Shown in pieces: positions 1-10,070 of a stretch of 25,998 nt of DNA. Source of the DNA: Brevipalpus yothersi. Lineage: Eukaryota > Arthropoda > Arachnida > Trombidiformes > Tenuipalpidae. The notes under the pieces are model-generated. The model was not told the origin of the DNA. It saw only the letters and a program-made list of their open reading frames with translations, and did not search any database. Position 1 is the first letter of the stretch. Every line of letters begins with the position of its first letter. The stretch lies in the NCBI GenBank assembly GCA_003956705.1, contig QZCP01000333.1, forward strand, positions 23,154 to 49,151, given 5' to 3'. The position numbers and the translations under genes were made by a program.

Positions 1-37
1 TATTTAATTACATCAAAAATATCATCAAATCACAGTG

Positions 38-1564
38 ATGATGATGGATATAGGTGCTACTTTAATCTGGTTACTGATCAGTGTGGGAATAGTTTCCTGT
101 CAAATGGTGGCCAGTGACAATTTGGTCAACAAGAAGGTGGACAGAGTGATTGACATCTCTTCTCAGATTGTTACCATTACGTGTACAATCTCGGTGGAAA
201 ACAGAGATAAGATTGATGCCAAAGAGTATATAATCCAGGTTGACGGGGATCATGTTTCTCACATTGCTCACATAGAAGCCACATTCGTCTCATCTAATGG
301 AGCTAAAACCAATATGGTCACAAGTAAAGTGAGCGGATCATCAGATAGCTGGAAAGTTGATTTGTCCAAGAATCCTATTCGACCTGGCTCATCGGCTGAT
401 TTGATCATATCAACGGTGTTCACTCACATTCTTGAACCATATCCGACACACATTAGTCAAGCTGAGAAACAATTGGTCCTCTTTAATGGCAATCATTATT
501 TCTTTTCACCTTATTTGACTCTAACACAATCAACACGAGTAAAATTACCATCAGGAGGATTGTTGGAATCTTACACCAAGTTGAAACCATCTTCAACTAG
601 TTCTGGATCAATAAATTTAGGACCATACGAGAATATTAAAGCTAAATCCAAGTCTAGCTTGCAAGTTCATGTGGAAAATAATTCTCCATTCTTGACGGTT
701 TCACGATTGGAACGTAGCATTGAGCTATCTAAATGGGCTGGCGTGATTTCAGTTGAAGAATCCATTGATCTACATCATGATGGTGCTATACTGAAAGGTC
801 CGTTCTCCAGATATGAGTTCCAGCGAGAACCTACTCATGGCTTGTCTGCAGTTAAAAGTTTTCGAACTAAACTTCCTCCATTGGCGTATGATATCTACTA
901 TCGAGATGAGATAGGAAACATCAGCACCAGTAATGTTAGATTCTCGGCTCGCAATGTTATCGCCGACCTCAGACCTCGATTCCCTCTCTTTGGTGGCTGG
1001 AAGACACACTACACTCTTGGCTACTATTTACCCACCAAGTCGTACTTGTCCAGTCAGGGTTCTCAATTTGTTCTGAAAATCCGTTTCGTTGATCATATCT
1101 TCGACAATTTCGTAATAGATGAGGCGGTTGTGAATCTTATACTTCCAGAAGGTGCCTCCAACATAAAATTCAAGTTACCTTACTCAGTGCAACGCGATAA
1201 GGATCAGGTCCACAAAACATACCTTGACACCTTTGGTCGTCCAAAAATTGTCCTGAGGAAAAGCAACCTGGTTGAACAGCACATTCAAGAACTTCAAATC
1301 GAATATACCTTCAATCGTCTACTATTGTTACAAGAACCTCTTCTAATCGTGATTGCCTTATTTTCCCTGTGTTTGATAGTCAGTATTTATGTGAGATTTG
1401 ACTTTAGCCTGAGAGATAAAGAGAAAGAGGGAGAAAGGGAAAAAGAAAGGGAGAAAGAAAGAGAAAAAGAGAAAGAAAGAGAGAAGGAGAGAGGAAAAGA
1501 AAGAGAAAAAGACAGAGGGAAGCGATGGGAAAAACCGCAATCCACAAAACAAAGCAGGACTTAA
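38..1564 (+). CDS. RPN1: Ribophorin I / OST1, oligosaccharyltransferase subunit
   Basis: Ribophorin I is a type I membrane subunit of the ER oligosaccharyltransferase, which moves the dolichol-linked glycan to Asn of nascent proteins. The frame is open without introns for 508 codons from the first of three tandem ATGs (38, 41, 44). Visible features are an N-terminal hydrophobic signal segment (about residues 5-20), the family's LVNKKVDRVIDIS start of the mature chain, the conserved block LPPLAYDIYYRDEIGNIS in the lumenal domain, the RPRFPLFGGWKTHYTLGY block, and one membrane helix near residue 440 just after the conserved LLLLQEPLL. After the helix comes only about 50 residues rich in Lys, Glu and Arg, encoded by a purine microsatellite. 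Vertebrate ribophorin I (about 600 aa) carries a cytosolic domain of about 150 residues there. The family call is very secure; the tail is unusual. Confidence 0.95.
   Translation: MMMDIGATLIWLLISVGIVSCQMVASDNLVNKKVDRVIDISSQIVTITCTISVENRDKIDAKEYIIQVDGDHVSHIAHIEATFVSSNGAKTNMVTSKVSGSSDSWKVDLSKNPIRPGSSADLIISTVFTHILEPYPTHISQAEKQLVLFNGNHYFFSPYLTLTQSTRVKLPSGGLLESYTKLKPSSTSSGSINLGPYENIKAKSKSSLQVHVENNSPFLTVSRLERSIELSKWAGVISVEESIDLHHDGAILKGPFSRYEFQREPTHGLSAVKSFRTKLPPLAYDIYYRDEIGNISTSNVRFSARNVIADLRPRFPLFGGWKTHYTLGYYLPTKSYLSSQGSQFVLKIRFVDHIFDNFVIDEAVVNLILPEGASNIKFKLPYSVQRDKDQVHKTYLDTFGRPKIVLRKSNLVEQHIQELQIEYTFNRLLLLQEPLLIVIALFSLCLIVSIYVRFDFSLRDKEKEGEREKEREKEREKEKEREKERGKEREKDRGKRWEKPQSTKQSRT
1412..1523 (+). 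repeat. Purine (GA/GAAA) microsatellite inside the OST1 coding region
   Basis: A GAGAAA/GAAAGA-type imperfect repeat lies in frame at the 3' end of the ribophorin I gene and encodes alternating KE/RE dipeptides. It directly follows the codons of the membrane helix and ends shortly before the stop codon. It has the same composition as the non-coding (GA)n tracts elsewhere in the window. Confidence 0.9.
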
Positions 1565-1580
1565 GCTGAGAGCTTAGCAC

Positions 1581-1586
1581 AATAAA
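1581..1586 (+). terminator. Poly(A) signal of OST1
   Basis: AATAAA lies 16 bases after the OST1 stop codon. Being so close, it implies either a very short 3' UTR or use of a later site. Confidence 0.6.
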
Positions 1587-1937
1587 GCACGGCTTTTCCA
1601 GTTTAAGTTGTAGCTGATCTCGAAAATATTGAAGCTATTCCCTGTACTTTGATCATCCGATCAACATTTCAACATCTGATCGAAAATTTTTTACTACTAG
1701 GTACTGTATGTCTTTTTGATAGCGTCATCATCAAAATTATGCGCTCATCCGTATCCTTATCGATAAAATCAATCAAAAAATTGTTTTATTTCTTTGTGAA
1801 TCAACTTTAATTCATGTTCCCTTTCCCGAAAATAAGTCAATATTTTGGTGGTTTTAGATTTCAATTCTTTTCCTCCGATCACACACACAAAAACTTTGAA
1901 CAAATTGAATTCAGTTTTCTTTTCCTGTAAAAGCTTT

Positions 1938-1970
<33 letters not shown>

Positions 1971-2473
1971 TTCTCTCTTTCTTTCTCTCTTTCTTTCTCT
2001 CTCTCTCAATCACCAAGTGAGCTTGACCGGTCCTCTCTCTTCAGTCTCTTATGCTCACTCTCTCTCTTTTCTCTCTCTCTCTTTTCTCTCTCTCTCTCTC
2101 TTTACTATCTTAAAATCTTTTCATCTTTTATCTGTCTCTCTGAGAGAGATAATAGTAGATTCTTTTGAACCCGAGAACCCATAACATAAGCAGTAAAAAT
2201 AACATATGTGTATGTTTTTTTTCACATCTTCAATTAACGGCAAATATTTTCCATTGATACTGATTCGAAATACCAATGCGTAGTGGACTGTCTCTCCTGC
2301 TCCTTCTCACTGAATTCTGGTGAAACAGTTATTTTGCGGTTCTATTGATTCGGTCAAGGTTTACTCTGTGACTTTCTCATCGGAAAAGTAGAGGAAGAAT
2401 AGTGTTTTTTTCTCTCTCTATCGCTCGGTTATTGGTGTGAACCCAATTTACGGAACAACATTATCCTGTCATC
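1587..2473. other. Intergenic and 5' flank of the hydrolase gene, with CT-rich tracts
   Basis: No convincing coding sequence. The stretch has AT-rich DNA up to about 1930, then a long imperfect (CT)n/(CTTT)n tract (about 1935-2105). The last 170 bases run into the hydrolase start and probably hold its promoter and 5' leader. The open frame at 1845-2168 is a translated CT repeat (Ser/Leu/Phe only). Confidence 0.6.
1935..2105. repeat. Imperfect (CT)n / (CTTT)n polypyrimidine tract
   Basis: Two blocks of CT and CTTT units, about 1935-2007 and 2033-2105, are separated by about 25 bases of unique sequence. They lie about 370 bases upstream of the hydrolase ATG. Confidence 0.9.
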
Positions 2474-5400
2474 ATGAGTATTGCCAGTGAGGATGTTGAG
2501 CACATCAATTCGATCAAATTGGAAGTGTGTTCCGATTTGTATGATCGATGGAAAACCGAGAAAAGCTGGTTCCACAATGTACCCAGAAAAGGTATACAAA
2601 CTCAAGTGAATTATGTGGACACTCGACCAGAGGCTGGTAACGATTTGCCCATTGTTCTATGTCTACATGGAGCTCCAGGATCTCATTCGGATTTTAGTCT
2701 TCTTCGTGATAGACTTCGAGATTATCCGATTCGAATTGTATGTCCAAATTGGCCAAGTAAGTCAAAATAGTCATTACTATTTCTCACTACTTCACCTCTA
2801 TTTTCGTTAGAAATCAATGTTTTTCATCATTTGATCTATTCCATTATCTGAATGATTACTTTTGTACAATTTAATTGGAATCTTACAATAGTCTCTATTG
2901 ATTATTAGCAAAATATTTTCCAGACAAAATTCATTTATCATTCTGTTCCCAGACAGAACCTTTAGCCTCAGTTATTGTTGGTGTTCTAGAACAACTCATG
3001 CAGAGTCCCACAGATCGATCGAAGTACCGAAAATATCTATGCATACACTATCTCAATACTTTCAACATTCAGTATAATCGAAAAATCGATAACCTTGAAT
3101 AGAGATATTGACCGGAATAGTCAAACTACTGAATGACATTGATCATCATGAATGATGCAACATGATGACGATCTTTGTCCATCGAAATAATTAGTTGGCA
3201 TTTTCTTATTTTCCTATTGTTTTGTATCTTCCCATAAATTTTCAGCATACTCATTAACCAAGCAGAAAAGATTTGGTCATTATGCCGAAGAAAAGGCTTC
3301 ATACATACTCGATCTGCTCAAAGCACTCGAAATCGATCGAGTGGACATGATAATAGCACATTCTAGCTCAATTTACCCTTCTATGATGATATTGGAGAGC
3401 GAAATTGGATCTACAATTCGAGCTCTTGCTTTTCTCAATCCATGTGGACATCGTCGTATACAAGCGATGAAATATCCTATTTTGGACAAATCATCAGCCT
3501 ATTTTTATCAATACAAATTTTTTCGGTTTTTCATCAAACATTTCGGAAAACCAATTCTGATCATCACAAGTGAGTCCAATTTTCTTTTATTGTTTCTCAT
3601 CATCAGTCTATCTGAATTATTTTCTTTCTCTTCATTTCATCTTTCACTTTCACTTTCTCTTTCTCTCCTTCTCCTTGCTCTCATTGCTTAACAAATTCGT
3701 GTCCATGATATGATATAGCGTTCACAAACAGCAATACTTTTATCCAAAAATTGCATTTTTCTGTTTTTACCACATATTATCCTCATGACCGTCAATCATC
3801 ATTCACGGTCAGCTTCAAAAATTGAGCTGTTCAATTGAAAGAGACCCACTATTCATGATACATACACACGCTTGTGGGTGGACATGATACTTATCGATCA
3901 GCAATACCTGATTAGTATTTAAAGAATTTCTCGAAATTATTCCCAAACTATTCCGAGATTTGACTCTGATTTGCCATTGATCGAAGAATCTAACTTTCTC
4001 CCGCCTCTACATGCATACTTTTTGCCTCAAAATTTTCAAAATTTATCATTCATTCATCGAAAATTTGTCTTTTTGTCTTTTTCTATCATAAACCACCAGA
4101 ATGTCCAGTAAAATTGGAAAGTATGGATAATTTATTCCTATCGGTAACCACCGTTAACCACAGTCATTATAAGCGGGTAAGTGAGCTGGAAGTGAAAATT
4201 TTCTTGCATTCCTCGCAATTTGGAAACATTCCTTACAGTATGTACATAGGGAAAAGAAGAAGATGGTCCAGTCGTCGCTGGGAAAGGCCGACAAGACCTT
4301 GATCTTCAACTTTTTCCCAAAAATTTTCTGAGCCCAAAAAGAGAAAGAGATAGAGAGAAGGCTGCAAACATGATCTTGAAAAGCGAAAATATTCTACTCA
4401 TTCAAAAGTTGCCGATTGCTTCTGATTTTGTATTCACTTTCACTGTCTATCCATCTCTTTCTTTCTTATTCTCTCTCTTTCTCTCACACATTCTTACTTA
4501 CACATTAACTGTATGAGTAGTAAGATAATATCATCTAATATCATTATTGCTCAAACGTTTCAAGGAAAGAAAAGTAATCAGGTCACGCTTTAAAACGTAA
4601 ATCTTTCATACATACATTCGTTATAGAAGGAGGAGAGAGAGAGATCTTACGGATGATTCATGATGGTGGGACATACCCATAACCAAAATTTTTTCTTCCC
4701 TTTATACTAGTCTCACATTCTTTTCCATCCTTCACTAACTCGCTCAATAACTTGACAACTCATGATCTACTCAATATCTATTTAACCGCGAAAGGATCAT
4801 CTCATCATAAGACTAGTCATAGTCTTTCTCTCTCTCTCTCTATTACTCTTTCTTTTGCTCTCTATTTCAATTCTCATGTACACTAAGAAAACTTTGATGA
4901 TTCGTGATTGACAATTTCACCAAACATATCCATTATATTACTTTCCACCTTTTACCTGTCAACAGTTAGATGATAAAAAATGGAAAAAATGATGATAAGT
5001 TCAATTGAGAAAGGAACTCACTTTATTTCCCTTTAGAAAAAGAAAGAGAAAGAGAAAGAGAGAGTGGATGATTCGACTGTGATTACACTTGTTTTTGTTC
5101 TATCATCAGTATTAGTCCACTTTTCCGTCTATTTTCCTTTATTTCTCTCTTTCTCTATTCTTACTATGCTTCAAGTGGTGGCTTGTTGAACGATGAGAGG
5201 CATCAATTGCTTTATTCGCTTCAATTGATGAGATAAAAATTGATTTTCCATTTGTCTGCACACCAAACGGGAGGTCGATATAATTCATTGGATTTTGGGA
5301 ATTTTTTCTGCTCAAATTCTGCTCAACTGCATAGTTTTTTTCTACAACACATGCACTTTTTTTCTACTGATCTTCTGAACTATCTGGTTTTTCTAGCCTC

Positions 5401-6437
5401 TACTCAATAGGCTTGTGTGTGTTAATCAGAACTTCCTTCCTGACCCTCATCGACCAATTACTCTTGAAATCAATAGAAATCAGATCAACCGAAAGGTATT
5501 CCTCTTGCCTCATAGTTTTTCTGTTTCACTTGAATAGAATTTGTCATGTATATCTGTTGGTAAACTTTTCGCAATTAAGCTGAATTTCTTTCTATCCGTT
5601 CGGTTCAATCAATTGAATCCGTGAAACTGTTTGCAACATGGCCTTAAAATTTTGCAACTTTTGAGAAGACAACAGATTTATTGTGCCCATCCCACAGAGG
5701 ATGCTAGAGAATTCTGGAAAGTTTTCCTTTCCTCTAAATTTTCCTCAGAATAGAGCAATTTACAATCACACTTATTTTCAAGCAAACATCTATTCGGGGG
5801 AACACTTCGACGAATCAATACGTTTTCATGACTCAACAGACATGTTTGTAATTTCTTGATAATGACGTTTCCACAGCTGACCATCCTATGGCAATCATGC
5901 ATTGTAGATAATTGTTTTGTGCATGTTTGCATATAAACAAAGTGATAAACAAGGGAAAAAAGAAATTATGCCTCAAGCTATCCAGTAAAGTAATACCACT
6001 TCATCCCACAAGTCTAACAGTACACTCGAATCAAGTAGCAGTTTCATCTAGAAAGATCTAATGAATTTTCGAAATCTTGTCCATCAATTTGGACCTATCG
6101 GCGTTGTTTTAATTTTTCCCCATGCAATGATCTATGTGTATGGCCTTGATGGTGAATCATCTGCTTGACACTAGAAGAAAACTGATTACACCTAATTATG
6201 CTTGATAGTGTAGTAGAGGTGAATGAGTTGTGTATGATAATGATGTTCCTCCAACAACTCCTACTTTGATCACGATACTGAATGGTGTGGTTTTTCCTTC
6301 GTGAAGGTCACTACTTTATAACTTCTTTGACAACGTTTTATCTACTATTCAGAATATTCTAGGGTTCTCCATCTATCTTGAGGCTCTACGAAAAGATATC
6401 TCATAGACGCAATTCACCAGACTGACAAAGCTGAGCA

Positions 6438-6477
<40 letters not shown>

Positions 6478-7462
6478 TTAATGATGATGGTCATTTCATA
6501 AAACTTTCTCTCTTATGTATATACTTTCTGATGCAGTCTGATCAGAGTTGAAGGTTTTCTTGGGGAACTGTTTCTCAGAATTATCATTATCATATGATCA
6601 TGTGAAAAGCTTGATAGGGATCATGATCACTAGCAAAAGTTTTCCCTTTCACATGAGAAATGCAATTCCCTTTCTATTAAAAATTCGGGAAAGAAATCTA
6701 GATGCTTGATTGATTCCAAACTCTTCGCCAAGCTTGACGTCGTGACAGCGTGCGAGCTTTCGATTTCGTGTCTTGTTTATGTAAAAAAAAGAAGAACTAC
6801 GATAGAATGGTTATAATAATAATCCAATCAGCTTATGTAGCTGTAATCTGAAATGCAGACAATTGTCTTCTTTTTTTCTCGTTTATTAAGGTGGAAAAAT
6901 TTCCTCCTAGAACCATCAGGTGAGAGGATGTGTCTGATTATTTGTGAAATCATCAATTGATCAGCATGATCAGAAAATGGAAGGAAAATTTTTTCATTGT
7001 CAAATCACGATAATTTTGATCAATTTTCGATGCTGCAATATGTCTAGCTGCTAAAATGACGATTAACGCTACGACTGCTGCTACTGGTGGCCAGAAGAAA
7101 GGTCATAATATTGGGAAAATTATTTTGATTTATTTCTCATGATTCGAGCACGAACAAAAGGTATAATATTATTTCGAAAGAAGCATTCTTCGAATACACA
7201 CTCGACGATGATAAAAGGAAATATTCCTTCATATTTTAAGCCTGAGCAGCCATATGCTTCAATATGTGTAGCAATTTACCGGTTACTCGACGACAGTCAC
7301 GATAGATGACCTCTACAGTTTTTTTTTCGTTAATTGATAATGATTCTCTCTCCCTCTTTTACGAATCATCAACCGTTAATTGGGCAGGAAGCATTCTTTG
7401 GATAAGGTCAAAACAAACGATTCACCGAAATTGTCACCGATTGTAGCAATCAAAGCAAGCAC

Positions 7463-7516
<54 letters not shown>

Positions 7517-7813
7517 TATCAGTACATTTACTTGAGGTTGGAGAAGGCCATACTTGTGCCGATATTGAGGATCCAATAAATTCTTAGCCACCTTTAGACG
7601 TGGTCCTTGTGAATTCACGCTGATTCGGAAGTGGAAAAATTGTACTTTCTCTCTCTTTCTATGAGCTTTGATGCTTGCTTCCTACAATCTTTCTCTCTTT
7701 AGGGATCCTTCCCCATGATACTCTGAGTTTCTCCATCTCTCTTTCCTGATTTTAGATAAAAAAATTGATTGAATTTTATCAGGAAATTTTTCGACCAGTT
7801 CGATGGCATCGAG

Positions 7814-7859
<46 letters not shown>

Positions 7860-9687
7860 CTCTCTCTCTTGTCTGAGAAATTTTCTAATTAAGAGAAGGG
7901 CGAATGAAAGAGAGGCCAGTACAAGTGAAAATTTTCCATTGTAACAACGTAATGACCTTTGCTGCTATTGCACCCTGTTTGACCGGGAAATTCCATGGGA
8001 AAAACACATACACAGCTCTGGGTCACTAGTGGCAATATCAGTGAGCCCACATTCGAACATCCCCATGAACTGTGCTTTGAGTGCGAAAATTACTAGTCAA
8101 AACTACTTGATGTTAAGACTGATGGGAGAGATACAACTTTAATTAATTCAATGGCGAAGACTGACGAGATAGTAAAATTTTTCTCATCAGATCAACCACT
8201 TGATTTCTTGCTAGATCATAAAGATTAGAGGAAAAATTTTATCCATTCACATTCTCAGTTACACTCACAATAACGTTGGACACAATTTTCGCCAAATGTT
8301 TCGAAGGGTTTTTGCACACCGATTGCGTCATGTATTTATAAGAGCTTGCAAATTTAAGCCAATCCTCCTCCACTGAAAGTTTGTTCTTTATCTGACTTTT
8401 TCCTGCAACATCTCTCGATGTAAACAACTCAGATCTTTATCAAAGAAGACAAGTGAAATACATCGAAACGAAAAAATTTTTCATAACGTCAAACACGAAA
8501 ATAACGATATGGTATAGAAAATCTCGTGCTCACGATTTTTTCACCACCTCTTTCTTTTTCTTCTTCTTTTCAAAAAATGATCAGCATTCAAGTTGCTTTA
8601 TTTTCCATCTTACTCTCTTCTATACCCGATTTATTTATGCATGTAAACAACTCAATCTTGAATAACACACACTCTCTCCCTCATAACCGTATAAGCCTTG
8701 CGGGTATTACCCAAGTTTCCAATGCTTGTCCAGTGTTGATAAATCTCTCTCCATTTGCCAAAGTACAGTGACCACCATCACCAAAACTACCACCATGACC
8801 ACCTGTTGGGCCAGAAAGATCTAGAAACCTACTACTATCACTTGTCTCTACCATTTCCTTCCAGTTGGGCAAGAATTGAGTTCTCTCTAGCGAGTTCTTG
8901 GTCTGAGAAACGTGAATATGTGTGAGAAGAATCTGGGGAAAGAAAATCAGCTCAAAAAAATTCAATGAATCACTAGCAATCAGGATAGAATATAGGAACG
9001 TGGGTCAGTAGACCCAATGATTTTTGATACTTAATCATGTGCACCTAGACTGGAAAAAAACCATTGGAAAGATGTTTTAAGCTCTTAGCACGCACCTCAG
9101 CACGTTAGATGGATTGAACTGACCTTGTCTCCATCAATTCATCTTTTTTGCTCCTCAATCATGTTTGCATCATCAAAGCACTTCTCGTAACTCTTTTTCT
9201 TACCTTATCAGCAAAAATGTGGTTTAAAATTACCGTCCATGACAATTTATATTCCAAACGTGATTTTGAATAATTTTTTCTTCTTTTTTCTCTCTTTCTC
9301 TCCGTCCCTCTTCAATTTCAAAAGTTATCAGAAAAATTGCAAAAATTGGGAGAAAATAAAGATGTGGATAAATTGATGATTTTCTCTGAGAATGACAAAT
9401 TGATACAGAAGGAAATTTTCTATGAGATGGGAAAAATGCTGGGCATCGAGACGAACAATATGGAAGTGTACGATCAAAATGGTTCACTTGTTCGTTCATC
9501 AGAGGAGAATGGATATCCTAAAGGAATTGCTCTCCAAAATGGAGGACATTATGCGTTCATCAATCATGCTGAGGTTGTAAATGAAGCCATAGCTGAAATG
9601 GTTGAAAAAACCCTGTTAAGCACCAATGAAAATGATTCCGGGATCCTGATCGGCGGTACGGATGAGGTTGAAAATGACGCTGATTAA
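2474..9687 (+). CDS. Alpha/beta hydrolase, DUF1057 type, four exons
   Basis: Exons: 2474-2756, 3246-3569, 4100-4176 and 9325-9687. All have GT-AG borders, and the phases join without a shift to give 348 residues. Oxyanion-hole motif LHGAPGS is at residues 64-70. The presumed nucleophile Ser134 sits in AHSSS (132-136) after the strand DRVDMIIA. The acid is probably Asp252 in SENDKLI and the base His303 in NGGHYAFIN. Exon 3 (CPVKLESMDNLF..TVNHSHYKR) runs straight into exon 4 (LSEKLQKLGEN), which supports the join. The order and motifs fit the DUF1057 family, mainly known from nematodes; substrate unknown. The nucleophile elbow lacks both glycines of the usual G-x-S-x-G, so activity is uncertain. 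No signal peptide or membrane segment, so probably cytosolic. Intron 3 is about 5.1 kb, far longer than any other intron here, and holds antisense coding sequence. Confidence 0.82.
5678..5932 (-). CDS. Possible small cysteine-rich ORF (hypothetical)
   Basis: An ATG-initiated frame of 84 codons lies antisense inside the hydrolase intron. The product has eight cysteines, seven of them in its first 60 residues, including a CX9C pair at the start (MQTCTKQLSTMHDC), and a charged C-terminus (SEENLEERKTF). No signal peptide is visible. The stop codon TAA is embedded in an AATAAA hexamer (plus-strand TTTATT at 5677-5682), so the message could end right at the stop. It could be a last exon, an intact small gene or chance. 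I do not recognise the family; the CX9C spacing resembles mitochondrial twin-CX9C proteins, but the second pair does not match well. Confidence 0.25.
   Translation of the reverse strand: MQTCTKQLSTMHDCHRMVSCGNVIIKKLQTCLLSHENVLIRRSVPPNRCLLENKCDCKLLYSEENLEERKTFQNSLASSVGWAQ
6440..6475. repeat. (CT)n microsatellite
   Basis: About 17 perfect CT units in the large hydrolase intron. Confidence 0.95.
7236..8932 (-). CDS. Probable nested gene, spliced, unknown function (5' end unresolved)
   Basis: On the minus strand I read six coding segments that join in phase: 8932-8852, 8402-8269, 7813-7722, 7619-7532, about 7471-7438 and 7312-7236 (stop TAA). Their peptides look like real protein: DQELARENSILAQLEGN, then KLSVEEDWLKFASSYKYMTQ, LDAIELVEKFPDKIQSIF, GPRLKVAKNLLDPQYRHKYG, GLVLALIATIE and VIYRDCRRVTGKLLHILKHM. 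The product would be at least about 165 residues, mainly helical and basic. I do not recognise the family and propose no function. Phases at the joins are 1, 0, 2, 0 and 1, all consistent. The weak points are the third and fifth segments, whose apparent acceptors lie within (GA)n microsatellites, and the missing start: no exon ending in the needed phase is evident before the plus-strand exon at 9325. Confidence 0.5.
7467..7514. repeat. (CT)n microsatellite at a putative antisense splice site
   Basis: About 23 CT units. On the minus strand it is (GA)n and directly abuts the coding-like segment ending at 7438. Confidence 0.95.
7813..7869. repeat. (CT)n/(CTTT)n microsatellite at a putative antisense splice site
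   Basis: CT units flank about nine CTTT units. On the minus strand it is a GA/GAAA purine tract directly preceding the coding-like segment 7813-7722. Confidence 0.95.
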
Positions 9688-9855
9688 TACTCTTTATTCC
9701 ACTAGCTTTTCCAGTTCGACACTGGAATAGTATTAGGTTCAAATGATGTATTTTATTTTACAATCTGACCTGAATTTTGTTGACACTACAGTTAAATTTT
9801 TGAATTCAGTGAATTTGTTGTTACATTAAACTTAATCTCATATCATTTTATTGCC

Positions 9856-9861
9856 AATAAA
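9856..9861 (+). terminator. Poly(A) signal of the hydrolase gene
   Basis: AATAAA lies about 170 bases after the hydrolase stop codon, giving a plausible 3' UTR. It sits just before an orphan coding-like segment. Confidence 0.5.
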
Positions 9862-9863
9862 TT

Positions 9864-10070
9864 ATGCTCTATTTTTTAAAAAATTTGTCTCACTTTGATT
9901 CAGGTGTTATCGATCCAGCCTATTTTTTCGAGGTTTTTACTTGGAAAAAATCAAAGAATCAAGTGAAGTTCGATATGGGTTTAACTGATGAAAAATCATT
10001 ATGGAATAACTATGAACCACAATTACAATCAAGAATATTGAAAGGTCTGAAGTTGAAACCATATTTTTGA
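9864..10070 (+). CDS. Orphan coding-like segment (hypothetical, maybe a terminal exon)
   Basis: The frame is open from an ATG at 9864 to TGA at 10070 (68 codons). A good splice acceptor (TTTGATTCAG) ends at 9901, inside it. The peptide after the acceptor is compositionally protein-like: DPAYFFEVFTWKKSKNQ, then FDMGLTDEKSLWNNYEPQLQ and a basic end (KGLKLKPYF). It could be a tiny independent gene, the last exon of a gene whose other exons I cannot place, or an alternative 3' end of the hydrolase: a GTACGG donor inside hydrolase exon 4 near 9656 would join in phase. I do not recognise the sequence. Confidence 0.3.
   Translation: MLYFLKNLSHFDSGVIDPAYFFEVFTWKKSKNQVKFDMGLTDEKSLWNNYEPQLQSRILKGLKLKPYF

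Larger units (their letters stand above)
4177..9324 (+). other. Large third intron of the hydrolase gene
   Basis: The donor GTAAGTG follows exon 3 and the acceptor TTTCAAAAG precedes exon 4. The intron contains three CT microsatellites, a probable nested minus-strand gene (7236-8932) and a possible small Cys-rich ORF (5678-5932). The remainder (about 4200-5650, 5950-7230 and 8940-9320) is AT-rich and I see no further plus-strand coding exon that fits the hydrolase. Confidence 0.7.

Noticed and set aside
1358..1552. Minus-strand ORF rich in Phe/Ser/Leu over the OST1 tail
   Set aside because: It is the antisense translation of the GA microsatellite inside a secure coding region.
1845..2168. 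Plus-strand ORF of 107 codons
   Set aside because: Almost entirely Ser/Leu/Phe from CT repeats; no protein-like sequence.
8453..8771. Two overlapping plus-strand ORFs in the hydrolase intron
   Set aside because: Compositionally noisy (Phe/Ser runs), and they do not fit hydrolase phase or homology.
8681..8965. Minus-strand ORF with a Gly-rich stretch (GPTGGHGGSFGDGGHC)
   Set aside because: It overlaps the first segment of the nested gene in another frame. Only the alternative frame joins in phase to the next segment, so I prefer that one; this frame is not fully excluded.
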